A program made the position numbers and the translations under genes. Under the pieces are notes generated by a model. That model did not search any database, was not told the DNA's origin, and worked only from the letters and a program-made list of their open reading frames with translations. Positions 8,586-16,806 of a stretch of DNA of 64,000 nucleotides are shown here, in pieces (the stretch's first letter is position 1; each line of letters begins with the position of its first letter). The DNA is taken from NCBI RefSeq assembly GCF_003391095.1, contig NZ_CP031447.1:62001-126000 (forward strand), given 5' to 3'. This stretch comes from Austwickia chelonae (lineage in GTDB: Bacteria > Actinomycetota > Actinomycetes > Actinomycetales > Dermatophilaceae).

Positions 8586-9461
8586 TCATCGATTTCTCGG
8601 CCTTTTGTTTTGTTGAATACGCGCATTTCTTCGAGTCCCCTTATGGGGCATACTTCTTGAGGGGCGTAGGAATTTCTGTGCGTTATTAAATGGGCGATGA
8701 GTAGCGAACTCTCTTGCTGATTTAGCTCGAGATTCCAACTTTCTATGGATGTATGCAAGATATTTCTTATCCTGATCTACCGTGCAGCAGATTGCAATAC
8801 TTGCACCGGAAAGGAGGGTCATTGGGATCCATAAGTAGATGGATACGGTTGCAAGTGTGAGAGAAGTTAGGATAAGAATCAATATCATGATAGAAATTAA
8901 TGGTTCAGGGTAAGATCTGTCAGACTCTCCGTGAGTGAGCCCTTTCACCTGATTGTCGGAGGATGACTCAATCATAATTATTTGCATTGAGATGGCTGTG
9001 AGTGCAAGGATAATAGCGACCCCCGCCATCTTAATTGAGCAATCTGTCGACCATATTTCTGCGCAAATTGCCAACAAAAGTAGCGTAAGGGGAAATTTAT
9101 CCCAGTGGATAATCATTTTAAATGGAAATTCTTTCAGGTGGTCCAATTTACTGGGTTTATCTGATATTTCCTGAGACGTATTCGATGCATATTTACTGTA
9201 AGCCTTGAGTGCTATCTCGAGGTTTTCCATTCTGATGGATGCCTTGGTTTGGGCGAGTTTGTGACTTTCAGCTGACTGGTCGGCAAGTCTGCTCAGTGTT
9301 GCGCAGAGTAGCGCTGAGGCGACTGGGATCAATGTATTCAGCGATCGAGGGTCGTATTTTGAAGGCGATATTTCGATGAGAAGCCAGGAAATTATGCACC
9401 CAAAAAAAGCGTATATGAGACTGTTTTGTCTATCATGATTTGAGTGTTGGCTGTAGACCAT
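8586..9461 (-). CDS. AT-rich membrane protein, downstream half of a possible frameshifted gene
   Basis: Multi-spanning membrane protein of unknown family: hydrophobic segments near residues 17-30, 40-55, 120-140, 145-160 and 190-225, with a helical cytoplasmic stretch (about 65-115) and a very basic tail. Its own ATG (9461) has no visible ribosome binding site and lies inside the upstream ORF, 70 bases before that ORF ends. The two frames are related by -1 and share the T-run at 9402-9408, so this may be the 3' part of one longer product. Codon usage is AT-rich and unlike the neighbours, suggesting acquired DNA. Confidence 0.6.
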   Translation of the reverse strand: MVYSQHSNHDRQNSLIYAFFGCIISWLLIEISPSKYDPRSLNTLIPVASALLCATLSRLADQSAESHKLAQTKASIRMENLEIALKAYSKYASNTSQEISDKPSKLDHLKEFPFKMIIHWDKFPLTLLLLAICAEIWSTDCSIKMAGVAIILALTAISMQIIMIESSSDNQVKGLTHGESDRSYPEPLISIMILILILTSLTLATVSIYLWIPMTLLSGASIAICCTVDQDKKYLAYIHRKLESRAKSAREFATHRPFNNAQKFLRPSRSMPHKGTRRNARIQQNKRPRNR

Positions 9462-9856
9462 GGCGTGTCGCGTGTTGTGCTGTTTGGTCGCGCCCCTGCC
9501 GGAACGGAGATGAATGTGGCGACCATGACGGCATCAAGTGCTAAGGCTGCGGCAGAGGGCTGAAGGCCGTCTGCTGACTTGCCTATGAGAGATTCGTACC
9601 AAGAGTTGATTGCGCCAGGCGTATCTCCTGGATATTTGAGCATGCTAATTGCTAATATTATTAGTGCCGCAAGTGTCATGCCTCCTGCAAAAAGGATCAA
9701 TATTTGGTATCCAATTTTTCTCATTTCATTTTGAGTTTCTTCTAGATATTTGCTGGATGCGAAATCTTTGATCGGCTGGAGGCCGTTTTCTTGGGAGTGA
9801 CCCTCCTCTTGCGGGAAATTTACGAATTTTGAGAAAAATATCCTACAGGAATTCAT
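9392..9856 (-). CDS. AT-rich membrane protein, upstream half of the same locus
   Basis: 154 residues: a polar N-terminal 50 residues, one clear membrane helix (about 51-72) and a second hydrophobic Ala-rich segment near 100-118. No recognised family. The ORF ends in CTT TTT TTG GGT GCA TAA. Here T TTT TTG fits the X XXY YYZ -1 slippery pattern and the -1 frame continues into the next ORF with another membrane helix. A fused product would start at 9856 and end at 8586, about 420 residues. Start RBS is weak. Confidence 0.55.
   Translation of the reverse strand: MNSCRIFFSKFVNFPQEEGHSQENGLQPIKDFASSKYLEETQNEMRKIGYQILILFAGGMTLAALIILAISMLKYPGDTPGAINSWYESLIGKSADGLQPSAAALALDAVMVATFISVPAGARPNSTTRDTPWSTANTQIMIDKTVSYTLFLGA
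9401..9408 (-). other. Candidate -1 slippery site
   Basis: On the minus strand the bases are T7 followed by G, positioned so that the upstream ORF reads TTT then TTG; slipping back one base lets both tRNAs re-pair (TTT, TTT). The upstream stop comes three codons later. I do not see an obvious downstream stem. Confidence 0.45.
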
Positions 9857-10150
9857 CCTGGCTTAATTCTCCCAGTAAGGCCTGTGATGTTGTGGGCGCC
9901 CTCGCGGGCTGGTCGAAGAGGTGATCTCGGTGATGAATGCGACGACCTGAGTCCCCAGGCGTGGACAATCGTCACGAAGAGAGTCCAGTTTCGACCGCCG
10001 TCGGTGGCTGGCCTTCGTCGGGGTGGTCATCTCGACGAAAGGTGGAGTTCTTGCGTTCTTGGGGAGCCTTGCGCGGGCGGCAACGACCGGCTGCGGTATC
10101 GCGGGCGTATCGCGCCCGGCCATTCGGGGGCCTGTCTCGCAGGAGCTGCC
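9857..10150. other. Intergenic region before the GMC oxidoreductase
   Basis: The composition returns from AT-rich to GC-rich here. It lies between divergent genes and should contain both promoters. The open frame running through it into the oxidoreductase has no homology before 10151. No gene or RNA is recognised. Confidence 0.5.
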
Positions 10151-12013
10151 ATGTCGGATCCAATTGCGTTCTTTCAGAAGGTGTCTGGACTAGATACTTC
10201 TCGTCGGACCCTGTTGAAGGGTGGCGCCGCCGCGCTCCTCGGGATGCTCGCCACTCCGGCTCTCTCCAGCCGGGTCGGCTCCACCCCCAGCGAGGTCGAC
10301 TACGTCGTCGTCGGTAGTGGTGCCGGTGGTGCTCCCGTCGCCGCCCGACTCGCCGAGAACGGTTACCGCGTCCTCCTCCTCGAAGCCGGTCCGCCAGCAG
10401 GCGACCCCCGCTACTACGACACCCCCGTCCTGTGGCCCCGGGCCAGCGCCGATCCGCGCATCAGCTGGGACTTCTACGTCCGGCATTACAGCGAACGTGC
10501 CAGGCACGGCAGCCAGTTCGTCCCGGAGAAGGACGGAGTGCTCTACCCCCGCGCCGCGACCCTCGGCGGATGCACGGCGCATCACGCGCTGTTCACCGTC
10601 TACCCCGAACACCAGGACTGGGCCGACATCCAAGAACTCACCGGTGACCCCGGATGGCGGCCTGACATCATGTGGCAGTACTACGACCTGGTTCGCACCT
10701 GGCAACCCATCACCCAGCCACTGCCGGTCAGAGGGATCGCTGACGCCCAACTCCTCGCCTACGTCAACGCGGCCCTCGCCGAAGACCGCCACCTACCGCC
10801 CGGACGGCGCCGGATCACCACCGACCCCAACTCCCGGCTCGACGTCGATCACTCCGCCCAGGGCTACTACCTCGCACCGCTGGCCCAGGCCGATGGCCGA
10901 CGCATCGGACCCCGCGAGCGACTCCTCGCCGTGGCCGCCAGCGCACCGCTCACCATCGCCACCAACGCCCTCTTCGAACGGGTCCGCTTCGAGAAGACAC
11001 CCGGCGGAGTCCCGCGAGCAGTGGCCGTCGACTACCTCCAAGGCGGCGCCGACGACTACTTGTATGCTGCCTCGCCCGGCTACCGGCCACGCACTCCCGC
11101 AGAACGGGCCACGCTACGACGCACCGTTCGCGTCAAACGGGAAGTCATCCTCTCCGGCGGAGCCATCAACAGTCCCCAGATGCTCATGCTCTCCGGTATC
11201 GGACCCCAAGGACACCTTCGGGAGCACGGCATCACCCCCGTCGTCGATCTGCCCGGCGTCGGCACCAACCTGCAGGACAGGGTCGAAGCCTTCGTCGTCA
11301 CGGAACTGGAGAAAGAATTCACCGCTCTCGCCGAGTGCACCTTCGGCGCCGGACAGGATCCCTGTTACGACTCGTGGAGCCGCTGGGGCGCACCAGCCCT
11401 CTACTCGACCTCAGGGTCGCCGGCCTGGACCAGGCGGCGCTACTCCCGGGGCAGTGGTCGCAACGAACTGGTCGTCTTCGGGCTCCCCGGCCGCTTCGAA
11501 GGTTTCCGGACAGGCTTCGACACCGTGGCCCTGGGCAAACCGTCGAACTGGTGGACCTGGCTGCTGCTACGCGCTTACTCGCCCAACCGTTCCGGGACGG
11601 TCCGACTGGTCAGCGCTGATCCGACCGCGATGCCTTTCGTCCACAAGAGATCCCTGGACGACGGTGCTGGGGGAGCGCAGGACATCGACGCGCTCGTCGA
11701 AGCGATCGGCGTGGCCCGGCGGATCTCGGCCAGAGCCAGGATCAAAGGCCGGGAGACCGTGCCGGGCCCAGGGGCCGATCTGCCCGAGTTCATCCGCCGG
11801 GAACAGTTCGGTCACCACCTGTCCTGTACCAATCCGATGGGCCGCGAAGGAGACCCCAAAGCGGTGCTCGACAGCAACCTTCGCGTGCGAGGCACCACAG
11901 GGCTGCGGGTCGTCGACGCCTCTTCCTTCCCTCGCATTCCTGGGGTCTTCCTCTGGCTCCCAATCGCGATCCTGGCCGAAAAAGCCGCAGCGGACATCCT
12001 GGCGGGGCGGTGA
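10151..12013 (+). CDS. Tat-exported GMC-family FAD oxidoreductase
   Basis: 620 residues from ATG 10151, with AGGAG six bases upstream. The N-terminus carries a twin-arginine signal (SRRTLLKGG at 17-25, then a hydrophobic run to about 40), so a folded FAD-loaded enzyme is probably exported. The FAD Rossmann motif GSGAGG lies at 55-60 with the ribose-binding Glu at 78. GMC signatures follow: LGGCTAHHA (a variant of the usual GGSS motif), SGGAINSPQMLMLSGIGP, and a C-terminal NLRVRGTTGLRVVDASSFP. The family includes choline, cholesterol, glucose and alcohol oxidases; the substrate cannot be read from sequence. Single gene. Confidence 0.88.
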   Translation: MSDPIAFFQKVSGLDTSRRTLLKGGAAALLGMLATPALSSRVGSTPSEVDYVVVGSGAGGAPVAARLAENGYRVLLLEAGPPAGDPRYYDTPVLWPRASADPRISWDFYVRHYSERARHGSQFVPEKDGVLYPRAATLGGCTAHHALFTVYPEHQDWADIQELTGDPGWRPDIMWQYYDLVRTWQPITQPLPVRGIADAQLLAYVNAALAEDRHLPPGRRRITTDPNSRLDVDHSAQGYYLAPLAQADGRRIGPRERLLAVAASAPLTIATNALFERVRFEKTPGGVPRAVAVDYLQGGADDYLYAASPGYRPRTPAERATLRRTVRVKREVILSGGAINSPQMLMLSGIGPQGHLREHGITPVVDLPGVGTNLQDRVEAFVVTELEKEFTALAECTFGAGQDPCYDSWSRWGAPALYSTSGSPAWTRRRYSRGSGRNELVVFGLPGRFEGFRTGFDTVALGKPSNWWTWLLLRAYSPNRSGTVRLVSADPTAMPFVHKRSLDDGAGGAQDIDALVEAIGVARRISARARIKGRETVPGPGADLPEFIRREQFGHHLSCTNPMGREGDPKAVLDSNLRVRGTTGLRVVDASSFPRIPGVFLWLPIAILAEKAAADILAGR

Positions 12014-12125
12014 GCGCCGAGGTCGCAGAAGCGAAGCCATAGGCGCGATGACGCAGGTTTCACGTGAAACCTAAGGGGAAGAGGATGCCATCAGGAGCAG
12101 AAGTACGCCCTCAGGTGGGCAGCGC

Positions 12126-13448
12126 TCATCCCCGACCCTCTAGGATGTCCAGCGGGTCGTTCCGGACAGCCTTCATCGCGGGCCCCACTCCGGCAATTAG
12201 AAGGACACCTGCGCAGCCCAGTGCGAGATACCCCAGGTCGGCCGGCTGGTACAGAGTGATCTGAGTGTTCAACGCCGACTGGGACCACTCCTCGAGGAAG
12301 GGCTGCCATATCGCGACAGTGCCGGCCGCGACCAGAGCCGCACCACACAACACGATGACCACATCGAGCACGACCAACAAAGCGATGTCGGCGCCGCGGG
12401 CACCGTAAGCCCGGGCCAGGCCGAAAAGCCATCGCCGGTCACGGACGATGATGTTCTCCGCGACGAGTACTCCCACCGCGCCTAGACATAACACCGAGGC
12501 CCCCAACAGCCGGTACAGGCTCTCCACCCCGGCGCTGGCCCGCCGTAGATCGGCATGATCCGGAGGCTGCTGCACCACGCAGACGTCATCGGGCAGGCCG
12601 TCGATCGCTCTTCCGGCTGCTGTCGACTCACGGCAGATCCCGGCCAGGACCTCCTTCAGGGATGTTTCGGGCTTCATCGACCAGACCATGATTCGTGTCG
12701 AAGCCGACTTGTTTTCCTCGACAGGCAATTCGGCCTGGGCCAGCGGAAGATACGGCTGAGCCACGACGATGCTTCCCGGTTGGAGGAAGGACAACGCGGG
12801 TGGTGGCGTCTGGAAAGCCTCCGCGGGGACGGGAATGTCTCCGAAACAGCCGCTTCCGTGAAGCTCTCCGTTCGGTCCGCGGCTGCCCTTCCCCGCCCCT
12901 AGTTCACCCGATGCCGACTCCCTGCGGTCATCGCTACTCGCCTCAGGCCCGGAGGACAGCTGCATCGCCAGGATTCCTGCATACGCACGGGTCGTGCTGC
13001 CCTGCCCTCCCTTGCCGGGAGCCTTCTTCTCCTGCTGACCCACACAGGAGGGTTTCAGCCCCGGCAACGACTCCACCACGAGATAGTTCAGGTGCGTGGC
13101 GCTCCTGGCCAGAGCCTCAGCGGCGAGCTGCGCCGAGACCGACCTCGACTGGGAAGGAACCTGCGGGAGATCCAGGTACACCAACCCCGGTGGGCCGTCG
13201 ACCCCACGTACGGCCGCATTCAGGTCGTGGGAAGAGGCTTTCGCCAGAGCCGAGGTCACCATGAAGAGCACCAAAGCCAGGGCCAACATCACGACCATCG
13301 TCACAGTCCGTCCGATGCTGCGTCGAGCCAGCGCGATAGCCAGTACGGCGACACGCCACGGCCGGGTGAAGCCGAAGCCACGTCGCGCCTCGGGGAAAGC
13401 CGTCGTCCCGGGAAGCCGCTGCCCATCGCCCCGCTTCACCCTGGTCAC
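12126..13448 (-). CDS. MacB/FtsX-type ABC transporter permease
   Basis: 440 residues with the FtsX layout: one N-terminal membrane helix (about 45-65), a large extracytoplasmic loop of about 240 residues, then three helices near 315-335, 350-375 and 395-415, ending with the characteristic PAMKAVRNDPLDILEGRG. The extracytoplasmic loop is Gly/Ser-rich and holds a few Cys. The GTG start overlaps the stop of the upstream ATPase gene as GTGA, indicating translational coupling. It is the last gene of a four-gene operon reading leftwards. MacB-type systems drive extrusion or extracytoplasmic events without transport through the membrane; substrate unknown. Confidence 0.85.
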   Translation of the reverse strand: MTRVKRGDGQRLPGTTAFPEARRGFGFTRPWRVAVLAIALARRSIGRTVTMVVMLALALVLFMVTSALAKASSHDLNAAVRGVDGPPGLVYLDLPQVPSQSRSVSAQLAAEALARSATHLNYLVVESLPGLKPSCVGQQEKKAPGKGGQGSTTRAYAGILAMQLSSGPEASSDDRRESASGELGAGKGSRGPNGELHGSGCFGDIPVPAEAFQTPPPALSFLQPGSIVVAQPYLPLAQAELPVEENKSASTRIMVWSMKPETSLKEVLAGICRESTAAGRAIDGLPDDVCVVQQPPDHADLRRASAGVESLYRLLGASVLCLGAVGVLVAENIIVRDRRWLFGLARAYGARGADIALLVVLDVVIVLCGAALVAAGTVAIWQPFLEEWSQSALNTQITLYQPADLGYLALGCAGVLLIAGVGPAMKAVRNDPLDILEGRG

Positions 13449-14149
13449 GGGACGCCGTCCGGCTCGTGTGCTGCCGCGGCAAGCCTGCCATGGGCGAGAC
13501 GTAACACTCGTTCAGCCATGGCCGCTACGACAGCGTCGTGGCTGACCACGATGACCGCGGTCCCCGAGTGCTTGAGCGCGTAGAGGTCTTCGGCCACCGC
13601 GAGGCCGGTCTCCTCGTCGAGATTCCCGGTAGGTTCGTCGGCGAGAAGCACACGGGGGCGGGCCACCATCGCCCGGGCGATCGCGACCCGCTGACGCTGC
13701 CCACCGGACATGGCGCCGACCGGACGGTTCATGAGTTCAGCGATACCGAGCCGTTCGAAGATCTCCGCAGCATGGGCCTGGGCTTCTCGTCGTCCCACCC
13801 TCGGGTTGAAATGCCATGGCAGGAGGACGTTTTGCGCCGCAGTCGTTGCCGGGTCCAGATGGAAGGATTGGAAGATCATGCCGACGGTCGATGCCCGCAA
13901 CTGTGCGCGGGCACGTTCGGCGGTGGGAACCGGCCGTCCGTTGACGAGCACTGCCCCCGACGTCGGGGATCGCATGAGCGCGAGGACAGAGACCAAGGTC
14001 GACTTTCCGGCCCCGGAGCGCCCGATGACAGCAGTAGACGTTCCAGCTTCGAAGGAGCAACTGACCTCAGTGAGAGCGCGTACCGGACCGCTGTCGGCGG
14101 AGTAGGTGACTCCAGCCTTGACGAGTTCGACGACGGGACCGCCGGTCAT
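13445..14149 (-). CDS. ABC transporter ATP-binding protein (MacB/LolD type)
   Basis: 234 residues with a complete nucleotide-binding domain: Walker A GRSGAGKST at 43-51, Q-loop in MIFQSFHLDP, signature MSGGQRQRVAIARAM, Walker B with VLLADEPTGNLDE, and switch His in VVSHD. The ADEPTGNLD form is typical of the MacB/LolD/FtsE group and matches the FtsX-like permease downstream. The ATG overlaps the stop of the preceding lipoprotein gene (ATGA). It powers the exporter encoded by this operon. Confidence 0.92.
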   Translation of the reverse strand: MTGGPVVELVKAGVTYSADSGPVRALTEVSCSFEAGTSTAVIGRSGAGKSTLVSVLALMRSPTSGAVLVNGRPVPTAERARAQLRASTVGMIFQSFHLDPATTAAQNVLLPWHFNPRVGRREAQAHAAEIFERLGIAELMNRPVGAMSGGQRQRVAIARAMVARPRVLLADEPTGNLDEETGLAVAEDLYALKHSGTAVIVVSHDAVVAAMAERVLRLAHGRLAAAAHEPDGVP

Positions 14150-15255
14150 GGTGTTCTGAGGAGTTTGTTGCCCGGGGTCAGCCCGGAGACGACAGCCCTG
14201 CGGACTCCGTCTCCAGCGCCGACGACCACCGGTACTTCTTCCCGGCCACCCTCCGCGGTCAGGCGGGTGACGACCAGGTTCTGCCCTGTCCGGTCAGTAT
14301 GCAGGTAGATCTCGGGGACAGCTACCTGTTCCTGGTCGCTTTCACTGGTCATACGCAGTGTGGCTTTGAGATTCGGCATGGTGCCGGCGAACTCCGGCAG
14401 GACACAGACGGCGCGGGGTTCGGAAGCGGCCGCTCCGGGCGGGGTGAGGACGAGCGCGAGGCAGTCAGTGGTTCGGCTGCCCAAGGTGCTGGGGAAGGTG
14501 GCTTTGCCGGTGGGGGTACCGTGCGCGAAACGCATGGCTTGGGTGGGGGAGATCGACGCGGAGACCACGGTCAGCCGTTGACGGATGATCAATCGGCCGG
14601 AGGTGAAAGAGAATTTTCCGCTGATCGGAGCGAGCACCTGGCCGACACGTTGAGTCGACAAAGCGACTTGGGAGGCGGCAATCGTGCCTGGTTGTCGTCC
14701 GGTTAGATTCCTCTTCAGGGTGAATTTTCCCAGCTCGTCGCGAGCCTTCACGACGACGGAAGGCAGCTCGGCTGGCACGGGCTGTTTATCAGGTTCGGTG
14801 GGCCCTCCTCGTCCAGGGCGCTGCTCGGACGGAGACGTGGTGGCTTTAGGAGGGCTGCCGGTCGGGGTGGGCGCGGGATTCCCGACAGTTTTGGAGACGA
14901 ACCGTGCAGGGGCGTACTGGGGTGCGGCTTTGGCCGGGCAGGTGGTGAGCGTGCCACTGGGTTCCTCACACGCTTGTGCCTTCGTGAATTTCGGATTGGC
15001 GGTGAAGTCGAGTCCCTCGGGAAAAAAGATCGACAGCTCGTTGATCTGAGCGGTGTTTGCGTCAAGAGCTGCGGAGAAGGTCAGCGCTGTCGGTGCGGGG
15101 ACTTCGTACACTGCTGGGCTGTTCGTCGTCGATGCCGTGGCGGGGGCGGCGGCTGGTTCTGTGTCCTGGGGCGAGCCGCAGGCCGTGATTCCGATGAGGA
15201 CAGCGGTGCCTGTTGCGATCAATTTGGCGAAATGTGCCGGGTCTTTTCTGCTCAC
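14146..15255 (-). CDS. Lipoprotein, probable MacA-like adaptor of the ABC system
   Basis: 369 residues from GTG 15255, preceded by AGGA at proper spacing and overlapping the upstream stop as GTGA. An in-frame start 30 codons earlier lacks these signals. A signal peptide ends in the lipobox GITACGS. A Pro/Ala/Thr linker leads to a beta-rich body with two Cys-containing segments and a charged Ser/Pro insert. The end (VVVGAGDGVRRAVVSGLTPGNKLL) resembles the closing strand of MacA-type periplasmic adaptors, which fits the MacB-like ATPase and permease next to it. The adaptor role is inferred from that motif and gene order. Confidence 0.72.
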   Translation of the reverse strand: MSRKDPAHFAKLIATGTAVLIGITACGSPQDTEPAAAPATASTTNSPAVYEVPAPTALTFSAALDANTAQINELSIFFPEGLDFTANPKFTKAQACEEPSGTLTTCPAKAAPQYAPARFVSKTVGNPAPTPTGSPPKATTSPSEQRPGRGGPTEPDKQPVPAELPSVVVKARDELGKFTLKRNLTGRQPGTIAASQVALSTQRVGQVLAPISGKFSFTSGRLIIRQRLTVVSASISPTQAMRFAHGTPTGKATFPSTLGSRTTDCLALVLTPPGAAASEPRAVCVLPEFAGTMPNLKATLRMTSESDQEQVAVPEIYLHTDRTGQNLVVTRLTAEGGREEVPVVVGAGDGVRRAVVSGLTPGNKLLRTP

Positions 15256-15791
15256 CGGTTTTCCTGGGGTTCTGCTGCGAGCAGAGCCTGTTCGATGGTC
15301 TGCCCTTTGTAGTCCTTGGGTTTGACCGGTATTTCTCTTCCGCATTTCAACTCACCGGTCATGCTGTTCCTGAAACCTTCGATGTCATTCGCGCGGATCA
15401 GCTCGATGCGTTCATCGTTCTCAGCATTGATGGTGCTGAAACCTTCGGTGGTCTTTTTGGTGGGGCTGGGAAGTTGATCGATTTTTCCAGGCTCTCCGGT
15501 TCTTTGCCAGGAGACATATGCCTGGTAGGCGCTTCGGCAGGCTATCAGGTCGTAGGCGCGGGCTTGGGCCATCTGCGCCGATATCTGTTCGTCTCGCCCA
15601 TTTTTGTACTGGTCGGCGACGCCGGGGAAAGAGATGGTCTCATCGACGATATCCGGCGTGATCCCGGCGAACACCGGGTGATCGGCAGTGAGCTGACGTT
15701 CGGATTCACCTGAACACCCGGCAATGACGGAGGATAATATCGCCACGGTGAGCAAGGCTGTGCCAGGGCCTGACCTCGATGTCATTGCCAT
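15252..15791 (-). CDS. Small lipoprotein, first gene of the ABC operon
   Basis: 179 residues; AGGAGCGG lies just upstream of the ATG. Signal peptide with lipobox VIAGCSG. The mature part is charged and helical, with two Cys (in IACRSAY and LKCGRE) that could form a disulfide, and no family I recognise. The stop overlaps the start of the MacA-like gene. Being the promoter-proximal member of a coupled operon, it may be the substrate-binding or accessory lipoprotein of the system; this is inference. Confidence 0.75.
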   Translation of the reverse strand: MAMTSRSGPGTALLTVAILSSVIAGCSGESERQLTADHPVFAGITPDIVDETISFPGVADQYKNGRDEQISAQMAQARAYDLIACRSAYQAYVSWQRTGEPGKIDQLPSPTKKTTEGFSTINAENDERIELIRANDIEGFRNSMTGELKCGREIPVKPKDYKGQTIEQALLAAEPQENR

Positions 15792-15835
15792 CTTCCGCTC
15801 CTACGTGTCGATAAAATTTATATATCGAATGTTTC

Positions 15836-15870
15836 TGCGATGGTGATGGTGTAAATCCATCACCATCGCA
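15836..15870 (-). terminator. 14-bp hairpin between the secreted-protein gene and the ABC operon
   Basis: A perfect 14-bp stem (arms 15836-15849 and 15857-15870, core GATGGTGATGG) with a 7-nt loop, 11 bases beyond the stop of the gene at 15881. No clear T-run follows. Probably a terminator isolating the two transcription units. Confidence 0.65.
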
Positions 15871-15880
15871 TGAGGATTTA

Positions 15881-16300
15881 TTAGAGGTCCAGGGTATAGT
15901 CTGCGGTGAACTTATTTCCCCCGAGCCCATGCCATCCTCTGCAATCCGCAACATCGTCGCGAATTCCTTGGAGTGTGTAGTTGGCAGACTTCACCTGCGT
16001 CCATTGCTCGCGATGGTTATCACGTACGGTGATTTCGTCGGTGGTGCGGCCAGAGGAGTGTGACTTTAGGCGGGCAACAGTAAAGGAGAAGGGATCGCTC
16101 TTGTGCTGTGTGAGTCGAATTGTTCTCCCTGATTTGAAGTTGTGAATGTCTGACCATACGCCGTAATCGCAGGAGACCCTCTTGCCGTTCAATCTTACTG
16201 ATAGTCCTCCCTCCCATGCGCTAGCTGGGGTTACTGAAAGGAGCATGCTGAAACTTAGTGCCGTGGCTATGCCAAGCGTGTGGAATACAGGTCTCTTCAT
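15881..16300 (-). CDS. Small secreted protein of unknown function
   Basis: 139 residues from ATG 16300, with AAGGAGA ideally placed upstream. A Sec signal peptide (MKRPVFHTLG..., hydrophobic core, cleavage after ASA) precedes about 110 mature residues containing two Cys (VSCDYGVW, VADCRGW) that probably form a disulfide. The mature part is rich in Thr, Ser, Asp and aromatic residues, as in small beta-sandwich secreted proteins. No family recognised. Base composition is AT-richer than the flanking genes, so it may be acquired. Confidence 0.75.
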   Translation of the reverse strand: MKRPVFHTLGIATALSFSMLLSVTPASAWEGGLSVRLNGKRVSCDYGVWSDIHNFKSGRTIRLTQHKSDPFSFTVARLKSHSSGRTTDEITVRDNHREQWTQVKSANYTLQGIRDDVADCRGWHGLGGNKFTADYTLDL

Positions 16301-16806
16301 GGGATTCTCCTTATAGAGAGGTGGCCCCCGAGGAGGACTCTGGAAGAGAAAGTCTGGTGATGGGTCATAATCAAGTTTATTGAGTGTTATCTGGGCCACT
16401 CAATATTTGCATAACTGGAGTTTATTTAAATGGTTAATACTTGTTTTGAGTGATGACATTAGTGGTCTAATGAAATTAAGGGTAAGCTTTGGGGTGCTAA
16501 ATCCTTGGTATGTGGTGCAAGTATCGAGGTTCTTCGGCGTGTCTCAGCACCTCCTGATTTGCCTTGTCATAGGGGGTGGCTGTGTCCAGGGCTGCTTTGG
16601 CTCTGCTGAATAGTTGGGACTGCGGTTAAGGATGTCGGTTGTGTGGCGAGTGCAGGACGTCGTGTGTATGTAGTAACGACGTCAAGCGGAGTGAAGCGTT
16701 GGCTGCATCGAATCTGCTCAGCGGCTTGGCCATGGAAGGAGATCGCTGTCTATGAGGGGGCAAGCAGGCAGCGACATCATGTTGAGAGCGGCTGGTTCGT
16801 CTGCTC
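16301..16806. other. AT-rich region without a convincing gene
   Basis: 506 bases of AT-rich sequence upstream of the small secreted-protein gene. It contains an 8-bp inverted repeat, ATTGAGTG/CACTCAAT (16379-16386 and 16397-16404), that could be an operator or terminator. The only ORF on the plus strand (about 16380-16613) lacks a ribosome binding site and coding bias. Probably a remnant of inserted DNA. Confidence 0.5.

Noticed and set aside
8522-8689. 55-codon plus-strand ORF with AAGAGG upstream at the edge of the AT-rich island
   Set aside because: Antisense to the 3' end of the membrane gene, no homology, and such ORFs arise easily in AT-rich DNA. Could still be a peptide, but unsupported.
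8500-9860. Prophage or transposon in the AT-rich island
   Set aside because: No integrase, transposase, terminal repeats or phage structural genes are visible.
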